Source: an uncultured bacterium (GTDB taxonomy: Bacteria; DRYD01). From it: DNA of 64,000 nt. Shown in pieces: positions 1 to 8,426 of this stretch. Each line of letters begins with the position of its first letter. Positions within the stretch are counted from its first letter, which is position 1. The position numbers and the translations under genes are program-made. A model generated the notes under the pieces. It ran no database searches and was not told the origin of the DNA. It saw only the letters and a program-made list of their open reading frames with translations. The stretch lies in the NCBI GenBank assembly GCA_937139605.1, contig CAKZQG010000004.1, forward strand, positions 1 to 64,000. Reading direction: 5' to 3'.

Positions 1-583
1 ATTTACTTACTCCCGTTACTAGCACAAATTTTATATACTCATCTAGTCCTTTTAATACTGAATAAAATTCTTTTAATGTTCTCCTTACCTCTTCTGCTTG
101 AGTTTTATCTTCTATTACATCTAATATCGGCTTGTCATACTCATCTATTAATACCACCACCTGTTTTTTATACTTCTTATTTAATTCTATTATTAACTTT
201 TTAAAATTTCCTGGGATATCTTTTTCTTTATCCATTTCTATTTCATATTTTGTGTAATTTAACTCTAATTCCTCTTTCATCCTTTCGTATATCTTTTTAC
301 TCTCCCTTATATCTACTGAAAAATCTATTCTTATTACTGGATACTTTTCATCCCACTCCCATTTACCCTCTATATACAATCCTTTAAATAGTTCCCTTTT
401 ACCTTCATATATATATCTTATTGTTGATAATAACAACGACTTGCCAAAGCGTCTAGGTCTACTTAAAAACACATACTTTGAACTACTTAATAATTCATAT
501 ATATACTTTGTTTTATCTACATATACATAATTGTTCGTTATTAATTCTTTAAAATCGCTTATCCCTATTGGTAATCTCTTCAT
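1..583 (-). CDS. AAA-ATPase / PD-(D/E)XK nuclease family protein, copy 1 (N-terminal part, runs off window)
   Basis: The minus strand is open from an ATG at 583, with an AGGAGG-type ribosome binding site just upstream, to the window edge. That gives about 194 residues. It carries the family N-terminus (KRLPIGISDF), the Walker A variant RPRRFGKS and the Walker B stretch VVVLIDEYDKP. It ends at VTGVSK, so the C-terminal nuclease-like half lies outside the window. Closest relative here is the intact copy at 29071-30603. The family (AAA-ATPase_like plus PDDEXK_9, formerly DUF1703) is common and often expanded in anaerobes; its function is unknown. No palindromic insert is seen in this portion, unlike copies 2 and 4. 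Confidence 0.88.
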   Translation of the reverse strand, partial: MKRLPIGISDFKELITNNYVYVDKTKYIYELLSSSKYVFLSRPRRFGKSLLLSTIRYIYEGKRELFKGLYIEGKWEWDEKYPVIRIDFSVDIRESKKIYERMKEELELNYTKYEIEMDKEKDIPGNFKKLIIELNKKYKKQVVVLIDEYDKPILDVIEDKTQAEEVRRTLKEFYSVLKGLDEYIKFVLVTGVSK

Positions 584-750
584 TTATTTTCTCCTCCGTT
601 AATATTTTATATAATTAATCTAAAAATTTTTAATACTTTAAATGATATAGTAAAAAAACTGAATATATTCCCAAAAAATAAAATAAAAAAAGAAGATATA
701 ATACTTTCATTAATTAAATTTAAATATTTATTAACTAAATTCCTTTTAGA

Positions 751-2877
751 TTAAAAAAATTGATTTAAATTATCAGGTGCTTTTTTATAAGAATGTAATT
801 CCATGGTAAAGGTAGCTCTACCCTGAGTCAAAGATCTTAAAGAAGTAGAATAACCAAACATTTCTCTTAAAGGTACCAAAGCCAAAATCTTATTAATAAC
901 GATATTAGATAATTGCTGATAAATAGAGATTTCAAGGATCTCAGCGTCTCGAGAATTCAAGTCATTAATAACATTCCCCAAGTATTCTTCATTAACAATA
1001 ATTTCAACTTTCATAACAGGTTCTAATAAAATAGGGTTAGCCTTAAGTAAAGCTATTTTAGTAGCTTCATAAGCAGCTACTTTGAAAGCTAAAGTAGTAG
1101 AAAAATTAGGATCAAATTCCCCATCTATAATTTTTACTTTTAAATTAATACAACTATAACCAGCAACGGGTCCAATAACTAACGCCTCCATTATCCCCTC
1201 TTTTATAAACGGAATAAATCTCTTAGGGATTTTATCTTCATCAACTTCATCATAAATTTTAATTCCATTTTCAATAGGCTGAACCTGTAAAACTACATAA
1301 GCAGTCTGTAATTTATTAGCTATCTGTTTAGAAAACCTATATTCTGCTTGAGCCTTAGTAGTTATAGTTTCTTTATATTCTACTTGAGGCTTACCGGAAT
1401 ATATCCTTAAATTAAAATCCCGCATTAATCTATCTTTTATTATATCCAAATGTAGCTCTCCCATACCAGAGATTATTATCTGGCCAGTTTCTTCATTGAT
1501 TTTATACCTAAAAGTAGGATCCTCTTCAGATAACCTTTCTAAAGCTTTAAATAATTTTTCTTCATCTGCCTTAGATTCAGCTTCTATAGCAGTAAAAATA
1601 ACAGAAGGAGGAATATTTATACTCTCTAAAACTATATTCTCATTAGGATCAGGGGAGTTAAAAATAGTATCTCCAGTAGCAGTTTTCTTTAATCCCATAA
1701 GAGCCCCAATATCCCCCATCTCTAACTTAGAAACATTCTCTATATAATTAGCATGTAATTTTATTATCTTAGTAATCCTTTCGGAAATATTTTTAGTAGT
1801 ATTTTTAATAACCATCCCTTCTTCTAATTTTCCGGAATAAACCCTTATAAAGGAAATTCTACCAACATTAGGTAAATAACTGACTTTAAAACATAATGCT
1901 AAAGTCTTAGAATTATGATGATAATCTAGTAAATTTATTTTTATTTTTTGTTCTTGGAAGTCTTTATCTATTTTATAAGCATCTATTTGAATAAAATCTA
2001 AAGGATTGGGTAAAAAATCGATAACAGCATCTAAAAGTAGCTGAACACCTATATTTTTTAAAGAGCTACCACATAAAACAACAACCCCTAATTTATTAAG
2101 AGTTATATCTCTTAAAGCATTGTAAATATCATCAATAGTATATTTATCTTCTAAATATTTCAACATAAAATCGTCATTTAATTCAGCGATAGTTTCTAAC
2201 ATCAAGCTCCTAATATTTAAAGCTTGTTCTAAATTTTGTTCAGAAATATCTTTAAATTCATAAGAACTACCATCTTCATTTGTCCAATAAACTTCTTTTA
2301 AATTAATTAAATCAATAACTCCTTTGAATTCATTTTCAGAGCCAATAGGGATCTGTATAGGGATAGGTTTAATAAGAAGACGCTCTTTTATAGATTCCAT
2401 TGCATTAAAAAAATTAGCTCCTAATTTATCCATTTTATTGACATAAACAATCCTAGGGATATTATATTTATCAGCTTGTCTCCAGACAGTTTCAGTTTGA
2501 GGCTGAACTCCATTAGCCGCATCTATTATTACAATAATTCCATCTAAAACTCTCATAGATCTTTCAACTTCTATGGTAAAATCCACATGCCCAGGAGTAT
2601 CTATTAAATTAAAGAAATAATCTTTCCAGTAGAAAAAAGTAGCAGCACTAGTTATAGTAATGCCATGCTCTTTTTCTTGAACCATATAATCCATAGTAGC
2701 AGTACCTTCATCAACACTACCAATCTTATAAATTCTTTTAGTATAATAAAGTATTCTTTCGGTAGTAGTAGTTTTACCGGCATCAATATGAGCAACTATC
2801 CCAATATTTCTAGTTTTTAATAATCTATTAAATAACTCTTTATCTTTTAGTTTTTCAACTTCAGATTGAATAGACAT
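751..2877 (-). CDS. fusA: Elongation factor G
   Basis: This translational GTPase catalyses ribosomal translocation in the cytosol. G1 (AHIDAGKT), switch II region (DTPGHVDF) and NKMD are all present near the N-terminus, followed by EF-G domains II-V and the C-terminal motif GRATFTMELHSY. At about 708 residues it is full length. I place the start at the ATG at 2877 because AAGGTGAT lies just upstream; a longer reading from GTG 2886 would start inside that ribosome binding site. The G-domain reads QEKEHGIT where classic EF-G has QEQERGIT, so it may be an EF-G subfamily variant. Its start abuts the stop of the upstream TPR gene, which suggests co-transcription. Confidence 0.95.
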   Translation of the reverse strand: MSIQSEVEKLKDKELFNRLLKTRNIGIVAHIDAGKTTTTERILYYTKRIYKIGSVDEGTATMDYMVQEKEHGITITSAATFFYWKDYFFNLIDTPGHVDFTIEVERSMRVLDGIIVIIDAANGVQPQTETVWRQADKYNIPRIVYVNKMDKLGANFFNAMESIKERLLIKPIPIQIPIGSENEFKGVIDLINLKEVYWTNEDGSSYEFKDISEQNLEQALNIRSLMLETIAELNDDFMLKYLEDKYTIDDIYNALRDITLNKLGVVVLCGSSLKNIGVQLLLDAVIDFLPNPLDFIQIDAYKIDKDFQEQKIKINLLDYHHNSKTLALCFKVSYLPNVGRISFIRVYSGKLEEGMVIKNTTKNISERITKIIKLHANYIENVSKLEMGDIGALMGLKKTATGDTIFNSPDPNENIVLESINIPPSVIFTAIEAESKADEEKLFKALERLSEEDPTFRYKINEETGQIIISGMGELHLDIIKDRLMRDFNLRIYSGKPQVEYKETITTKAQAEYRFSKQIANKLQTAYVVLQVQPIENGIKIYDEVDEDKIPKRFIPFIKEGIMEALVIGPVAGYSCINLKVKIIDGEFDPNFSTTLAFKVAAYEATKIALLKANPILLEPVMKVEIIVNEEYLGNVINDLNSRDAEILEISIYQQLSNIVINKILALVPLREMFGYSTSLRSLTQGRATFTMELHSYKKAPDNLNQFF

Positions 2878-2882
2878 AATTA

Positions 2883-4076
2883 TCACCTTATTTTCTTTAT
2901 TAAATCAGTACCAATAGATTTATTATCATCCAGATTTTGTTTTTTAGCTTCTTCTTGCTTGATATTATAAATATAATCAGAAATAAGTTTTTTTAATGAA
3001 TCAGGAGAAGTATTTAAGGATTTATTAAAATAAATTTCAGCTAAAGCTTTTTTATCCTTTGTTAAATAAAGTTTTCTACCTATCTCCAAATTTAAATAAG
3101 GATCTATATTTAAATAAGAATTAATTTCTGATCTAATTAAAGAAATCTTATTAATTAAGTTTTTGAAATCTTGAAAACCATTACCCTCAAAATCATAATT
3201 AACTACTATATAATCTAACACTTCTTTTAAATCAGAAGAACTTAAAGATTTAACAGAACTAATTAAATAATTTTTTGCTTCTTCTTTCTTATTTAAATTA
3301 ACTAAAACCTGATAATATAAAATAACATCATTTTTGTTAAACTGTAATTTATTTGATTCTTTATATTTAATAACAGTAAATATTTTATCATAAGCTTTCT
3401 CATATTTCTTTTGATCTAAATAAAATTTAGTTAATGCATATTTTATTTCTAAATTCTTATTATATATCTCTTCATAAGAAGTTAATAATTTTTCAGCTTG
3501 TGAATAATTCCCTAAAATAGAATATAAAGAAACTAAAACTTGTAGATTTTTAAAATACTCAGGATTAGAAGGATTAGTGTATTTAAACAATATAATAGAG
3601 TATTCTAAAATATTATTAACATCTTCATTATTTTTAAAGGAATTCTCAAAAAGATACTTAACAATATCTATATTTTTAGGAATTTCAGATTTATTATTCT
3701 TTAGCAATTTATAAGCATCTTTGATATATAAATAGGCGATAGTCTTATCTTTATCTTGATACAAATTAAATAAACTTCTGTATAATTCAACCGAAGGGCC
3801 ACTAGTTTTATACTGTTTAATTAAACTCTGTAAATTATGTTTAAAAACTGCATCTTGAGTAGATTCTTTAGTAGTAAATAAAACTAAAATAGCACTAGAG
3901 AAAAAAATAACTAATATAAAACTATAAGCTAATACTCTAAAAGGATTTAATTTATATTTTTTCTTTATTTCTTCCTGAGTAGATACTTCAGGATTTATTA
4001 ACTTATTTTCTATCTGTTCTTTCTTTTCTTTTGATATTTTAACTTTTTTTTTAGGTTTAACTTTCTTTTTATCCAT
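2883..4076 (-). CDS. Membrane-anchored TPR-like protein
   Basis: 397 residues. A very basic N-terminus (KKKVKPKKKVKISKEKK) leads to one predicted transmembrane helix at about residues 50-67 (FRVLAYSFILVIFFSSAILV). Helical repeats resembling TPRs follow, with spaced Y/L/A residues such as NYSQAEKLLTSYEEIY and KKYEKAYDKIFTVIKY. The likely topology is a cytoplasmic tail plus an exported helical scaffold. It lies between rplI (13 bp upstream) and fusA (abutting), so it is probably in one transcript. No enzymatic motif is visible and no specific function is assigned. Confidence 0.75.
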   Translation of the reverse strand: MDKKKVKPKKKVKISKEKKEQIENKLINPEVSTQEEIKKKYKLNPFRVLAYSFILVIFFSSAILVLFTTKESTQDAVFKHNLQSLIKQYKTSGPSVELYRSLFNLYQDKDKTIAYLYIKDAYKLLKNNKSEIPKNIDIVKYLFENSFKNNEDVNNILEYSIILFKYTNPSNPEYFKNLQVLVSLYSILGNYSQAEKLLTSYEEIYNKNLEIKYALTKFYLDQKKYEKAYDKIFTVIKYKESNKLQFNKNDVILYYQVLVNLNKKEEAKNYLISSVKSLSSSDLKEVLDYIVVNYDFEGNGFQDFKNLINKISLIRSEINSYLNIDPYLNLEIGRKLYLTKDKKALAEIYFNKSLNTSPDSLKKLISDYIYNIKQEEAKKQNLDDNKSIGTDLIKKIR

Positions 4077-4089
4077 AAAACAAAAATTA

Positions 4090-4533
4090 TTAACTAATTA
4101 ATTCTAATTCAATATTAGTTTTAATAAAGCCAGGTAGATTAAGAGTAATATTATAAATTCCGGTAGCTTTAATAGGCTTATCAATTTCTATCCAATGTTT
4201 ATCAAAAGTTTCATTTAATTCTTTAGATAAGATTTCTGCGATTTTTTCTTTAGTTAGAGCTTGATAAAGCTTTCCATCTTTTCCAGCAACAACTTTTATA
4301 GTAAATCTCTTAGAATCTATTTTTTCTTTTAATTTTAATGATTTTTCTTTTAATTTTTGATTGCGTATTTCAATAGATTTTTTGAGATTATCCAATTGTT
4401 TTTGTAGTCCTGGGCTTAAAGGAGTAGCTATCTTTTGGGGTATTAGATAATTCCTAGCGTAACCATCTTTAACATTCACAATTTCCCCAGCTTTTCCTAA
4501 ATAAACATAATCTTTTAACAATAAAACTTTCAT
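4090..4533 (-). CDS. rplI: 50S ribosomal protein L9
   Basis: 147 residues, normal length. The N-terminal L9 signature is clear (MKVLLLKDYVYLGKAGEIVN, then KDGYARNYLIP). A charged central helix (about 45-75) and the C-terminal domain follow. A GGAGG-type ribosome binding site (AAGGAGGGAG) lies upstream of ATG 4533. L9 usually sits with rpsF, ssb and rpsR; here it is followed by the TPR gene and fusA. Confidence 0.95.
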   Translation of the reverse strand: MKVLLLKDYVYLGKAGEIVNVKDGYARNYLIPQKIATPLSPGLQKQLDNLKKSIEIRNQKLKEKSLKLKEKIDSKRFTIKVVAGKDGKLYQALTKEKIAEILSKELNETFDKHWIEIDKPIKATGIYNITLNLPGFIKTNIELELIS

Positions 4534-4563
4534 AAGAACTCCCTCCTTATATTAATATGTTTT

Positions 4564-4845
4564 TTATTCTTCTTTTTGTGTTTTTTTAATTTTTTTAAAT
4601 TGTAAATCAATAAACATAATAATTCCACTAATAGAAAGTCCGAATAAAGCCAATGCAACAACTAAAGCAAAATACTTTAATACCCCCAAAATCTCATAAG
4701 TATGTATATTATAAACAAAATCTTCAAAATCACTAGGAATATTTTTTCTAAAAACAAGAATAAATCCAGTTATGGCAGTAATCATAAAAAAGACAGAAAA
4801 TATAAATCCAACCCATCTATGTATAACTCGTATTAATTTTATCAT
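4564..4845 (-). CDS. Small PepSY-associated-TM-like membrane protein
   Basis: 93 residues with two predicted transmembrane helices, about residues 9-32 and 55-80. The first segment (VIHRWVGFIFSVFFMITAIT) matches the style of PepSY-associated transmembrane proteins, which begin with a His-Arg-Trp motif and a glycine-rich helix. The C-terminus is Lys-rich. ATG 4845 is preceded by GCGGAGGT. Its role is unknown; family members are linked to respiratory or iron-reduction membranes, which is only suggestive here. Confidence 0.6.
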   Translation of the reverse strand: MIKLIRVIHRWVGFIFSVFFMITAITGFILVFRKNIPSDFEDFVYNIHTYEILGVLKYFALVVALALFGLSISGIIMFIDLQFKKIKKTQKEE

Positions 4846-4898
4846 AATTTAAAAAACCTCCGCTATAAAACCTTCAATTATTATATAATTATACCAAA

Positions 4899-4922
4899 AA
4901 GTTATAAAACCTTTTATAACTT
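4899..4922 (-). terminator. A/T-rich intrinsic terminator candidate downstream of marC
   Basis: On the minus strand a 10-bp perfect stem (AAGTTATAAA / TTTATAACTT) with a 4-base loop is followed by TTTTT. It lies about 25 bp past the marC stop. The stem has few G-C pairs, so efficiency is uncertain. Confidence 0.5.
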
Positions 4923-4947
4923 GTCATTATAGTTTTATTATATTCTA

Positions 4948-5583
4948 TTATTTATACCACAAATTTTTAACACCAATTATAATCATTTTAACAGAGATAG
5001 ATAATAAAATAATACCAAGTATTCTAGTAGTGGCATTTATTCCGCTAGTTCCTAATCTATTTAAAATTTTATCAGAAAATATCATAAAATAATATGCTAT
5101 AATTAAGCTAATAATAACGGATAAAACAACAACTACTTTTTCCAAAACACTTTGAGAATTAGATATAAAGATAATGATACTAGACATAGTAGCGGGTCCT
5201 GCTAAAGTAGGGATAGCTAAAGGTACAACCCAAAGTGCTTGCTCTTCAATTAATTTTTCACGGATTTCTTCACGTTCTTCTTTAGTAGTTTTAATATCAG
5301 TTTCATGAGCATTAAGCATATTATAAGCTAAAATAGCTAATAAAATTCCCCCAGCTACCTGAAACGCATTTAGATCTATACCTAAAAACTCCAGAATATA
5401 TTTACCAAACAAAGCAAATAAAAAAACAATAAAAATAGAAAAAACTAGAGCCCTATAAGCTATAATTTTTTTTAATCTTTTAGAAGCTCCAGAAGTAATA
5501 GCTATAAAAATAGGGATAACCCCAACAGGATCTACTATTATAAAAAACGCTACAAAAATCTCTATAATCTTATATAATTCCAT
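4948..5583 (-). CDS. MarC family (UPF0056) integral membrane protein
   Basis: About 211 residues and highly hydrophobic, with roughly six transmembrane helices. Family hallmarks are FFIIVDPVGVIPIFIAIT near the N-terminus, FQVAGGILLAILAYNML in the middle, and VVPLAIPTLAGPATMSSI with the conserved P-x-x-x-GP. The transported substrate, if any, is unknown for the family. I start at ATG 5583 (MELYK); a TTG six bases upstream is possible. No strong ribosome binding site is seen. Confidence 0.88.
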   Translation of the reverse strand: MELYKIIEIFVAFFIIVDPVGVIPIFIAITSGASKRLKKIIAYRALVFSIFIVFLFALFGKYILEFLGIDLNAFQVAGGILLAILAYNMLNAHETDIKTTKEEREEIREKLIEEQALWVVPLAIPTLAGPATMSSIIIFISNSQSVLEKVVVVLSVIISLIIAYYFMIFSDKILNRLGTSGINATTRILGIILLSISVKMIIIGVKNLWYK

Positions 5584-5652
5584 AAACAATTTTAATAACT
5601 TTAAATATTTTATAAATCCACATTTTTTTTAAGTTCTACAAATTCTATAAAT

Positions 5653-7119
5653 CTAATTTAAATTAACAAGATATTCTTTAAAAATAAATTCTAAAATACC
5701 TAAAAAAATTTCAGAATATTTATTTTCATTATCCTTAAAAATTTCTCTAATAAAATCTCTTAAAGAATCAAAATCTTCAATATTACGTAAAATACTATAA
5801 AACTCGTAATTAAATTCATTAAAATGAGTAAATTTAATAAAATCATAAAAATCAATTAATAAATTTTTATTAAATAAATATTCCTTAAACTCAAGAGTAA
5901 AAATATAATTAATAACATCTTGAATATTTTTTATTGAAATATATCTATTATTAAAGATAGTTTTTTTAAAAAAATTATTAACAATAAAATTAAATTTTAG
6001 ATCTATTTTTAATTCTTCATTAAAAGGATCTAAGAAATACAAATTAAAAGCAACATTTAAAAAAAAGAAATACAATTTAATAATAAACTTATAATTATTA
6101 TCATTATAATATTTAATTTTCTCTTTATCAAAAATATCATATAAAATTTTATATAAAATATCACTTAATCTAAAAAAATAAAGGGAAGAATTATAAAAAT
6201 CTTTTATAGCATAATTATAATAAGATATAATTAAAGCTAAAATAAAGGATTTAAAATAATCATTTATTTTAAAATAAAATCTAAAGATTTTTTCATAAAA
6301 AGAAATTCTAAATTCAATAGAACTAAATTGGATAGTTTCTAAAATTCTAATAATAAATTGATCAACGATAGTTAAATACAGTTTATAAAAATCAAAGGGA
6401 TTAGAATAATTCTTATCATTATTTATTGAAATTTCCTTTTTAGCTTCATTATAGAAATTAAATAAATCAGTTAAAAATTGCAAAACTTTAATATTATTGT
6501 ATTTAATTAAATTAAATAACTCAACTAAAAAATCAACAAAGATAGTAATATTTCTTTTAATATGGTATTCATTTGTTAATCCTTCAAAAAAATTTAATCT
6601 AAAAATATATAAAACATCATTTACATTAATTAAATTCAAAGAAAATTGTTCCTTTATATAATTAAGATACTGTTCAATATATTCTATGGAATCATTGGAA
6701 ATATTATATAAACTATATTTATCATTCCTATAATTGTTAAAACTATGTATTAATTCTTTAATTTCAGGAATAACATCTGAATAACTATTAACTATACGGA
6801 TTTCAACAATCGGATTTTTATCAAAAGATAATAATTCATATATTATACTGATTAAAGCTTCTTTTAAATAAGTAAGTTGATATTCTATTAATTTAATATA
6901 TTTATATTGACTAAGAACTGAAATAAGTTCTTTATAGCTTATCCCAGCAATCCAATAATTTTTTTCCTTTAAATTCTCTTTAATTAACATTTCTATTTCA
7001 TTTATTTTATTCAAAATTTCCTCGGTTTTTATTTCAAAAGTATCAGAATCTAAATAATAATCTATGTCTTTTTTTAAATTCCTAATTTTTATATATATCA
7101 AAGGCAAATTGTCAATCAT
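5653..7119 (-). CDS. Hypothetical protein, large helical, Phe/Tyr/Asn/Ile-rich
   Basis: 488 residues, not recognised. The composition is dominated by I, N, F, Y, K and L, as expected for A/T-rich codons, and the pattern suggests many amphipathic helices of TPR or HEAT type. There is no signal peptide, transmembrane segment or catalytic motif. It starts 8 bp after the nuoD stop, so it is probably translated from the nuoD transcript. It may be a fast-evolving lineage-specific gene. Confidence 0.6.
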   Translation of the reverse strand: MIDNLPLIYIKIRNLKKDIDYYLDSDTFEIKTEEILNKINEIEMLIKENLKEKNYWIAGISYKELISVLSQYKYIKLIEYQLTYLKEALISIIYELLSFDKNPIVEIRIVNSYSDVIPEIKELIHSFNNYRNDKYSLYNISNDSIEYIEQYLNYIKEQFSLNLINVNDVLYIFRLNFFEGLTNEYHIKRNITIFVDFLVELFNLIKYNNIKVLQFLTDLFNFYNEAKKEISINNDKNYSNPFDFYKLYLTIVDQFIIRILETIQFSSIEFRISFYEKIFRFYFKINDYFKSFILALIISYYNYAIKDFYNSSLYFFRLSDILYKILYDIFDKEKIKYYNDNNYKFIIKLYFFFLNVAFNLYFLDPFNEELKIDLKFNFIVNNFFKKTIFNNRYISIKNIQDVINYIFTLEFKEYLFNKNLLIDFYDFIKFTHFNEFNYEFYSILRNIEDFDSLRDFIREIFKDNENKYSEIFLGILEFIFKEYLVNLN

Positions 7120-7127
7120 ATTTTTTA

Positions 7128-8345
7128 TTATCTATCAATTTCTCCTAAAACTATATCAAAAGTACCCAAAATAACAATAACGTCTTGTAATAATTGGTTT
7201 TTACATATTTCAGGGAATAAAGACAAATTAGAAAAAGCTCCACTCCTATATTTAACCCTATAAGGTTTTTCATATCCATCAGAAACAACAAATACTCCAT
7301 ATTCTCCCCTAGGAGCTTCAGTTTTTATATATACTTGTCCTTTAGGAACATTAAATCTCCAACCTAACCTAATATCAATATGATTTTGTATCCTAATAGC
7401 TGGGTCCTCTAAGATTTTTACAACCTGCTCAACAATTTTAACACTTTCTTCTAATTCCTTCATTCTTACTAAATATCTTGCCATATTATCAGAAGCGGTT
7501 TCAACAGGTACTTCAAAATCCAATTCATCATAAATTAAATAAGGTTCAGCTCTTCTTAAATCCCATTTAATCCCCGCAGCTCTTAAGATATGTCCAGAAG
7601 CACCATAAGATACCGCTAAATCCCTTGGAATAAATCCCACATCTTCCATCCTTGCTATAAATATAGGATTCTCTGTTAATATTCCATGTAGATCTGGAAT
7701 TTTTCTTTTTAACAATACTATAAAATCTTTTATATCATTTATAACACTATCAGGGATATCATAAGCTACTCCACTGGGTCTAATATAATGTAAAGTTAAT
7801 CTAGCACCAACAAGTTTCTCAAAAATATCTAATACATACTCTCTCAATTCAAAAGCCCATAAGAATGGAGTAATAGCACCAGTATCTAGAGCTATTAATC
7901 CATACCATAGAAGATGGCTAGCTATCCTTTGTAATTCCACTGCTAATACCCTTAAAGCTTGTGCTTTCTTAGATGGCCTTATTCCCGCTAATTCTTCTAC
8001 AGCCAAACATATAGGTAAATTCATTGCCATAGCAGAAATATAATCTTGCCTATCAGTTATATGAATCCCCTGAGTATATGTTAAAGATTCCGCAATCCTT
8101 TCCATACTTCTATGAAGATACCCTATAACCGGTTTAATTTCTAATATTACTTCTCCATCGAGTTTAACTAATAATTGCAGAATCCCGTGAGTAGAAGGAT
8201 GTTGTGGCCCCATAGCTAACCACAATTCCCTTATCTCTATACCCTCTTCTTCTTCTACTAACTCATTAACCAAGATATCCTTATGTAATAAAAAATTCTT
8301 AACTTGAATATCTTCCTTTAGATTAGACTTTAAGTTAGTTTCCAT
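7128..8345 (-). CDS. nuoD: NADH-quinone oxidoreductase subunit D (complex I 49-kDa)
   Basis: 405 residues, full length. The family signature is MGPQHPSTHG, then GYLHRSMERIAE (quinone-site region), YISAMAMNLP, and the C-terminal end FDIVLGEIDR. AAGGAGGAGT lies upstream of ATG 8345. In complex I it forms part of the quinone-reduction cavity with NuoB. Its neighbours are an unknown gene and a cell-wall amidase rather than other nuo genes, so it is an orphan locus. The Ni-binding Cys pairs of related [NiFe] hydrogenase large subunits are absent, which favours NuoD. Confidence 0.93.
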   Translation of the reverse strand: METNLKSNLKEDIQVKNFLLHKDILVNELVEEEEGIEIRELWLAMGPQHPSTHGILQLLVKLDGEVILEIKPVIGYLHRSMERIAESLTYTQGIHITDRQDYISAMAMNLPICLAVEELAGIRPSKKAQALRVLAVELQRIASHLLWYGLIALDTGAITPFLWAFELREYVLDIFEKLVGARLTLHYIRPSGVAYDIPDSVINDIKDFIVLLKRKIPDLHGILTENPIFIARMEDVGFIPRDLAVSYGASGHILRAAGIKWDLRRAEPYLIYDELDFEVPVETASDNMARYLVRMKELEESVKIVEQVVKILEDPAIRIQNHIDIRLGWRFNVPKGQVYIKTEAPRGEYGVFVVSDGYEKPYRVKYRSGAFSNLSLFPEICKNQLLQDVIVILGTFDIVLGEIDR

Positions 8346-8426
8346 AAAATAACTCCTCCTTAAAAATTTATTCTAATTTTAGCTATTTATTTTAATTTCC
8401 ATTAGCTTTAATAAATTTTAATATTA

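Noticed and set aside
1496-1747. Plus-strand ORF of 83 residues inside fusA
   Set aside because: It lies antisense to a conserved gene and has no independent signal.
7128-8345. [NiFe] hydrogenase large subunit instead of NuoD
   Set aside because: No CxxC metal-binding pairs at either end.
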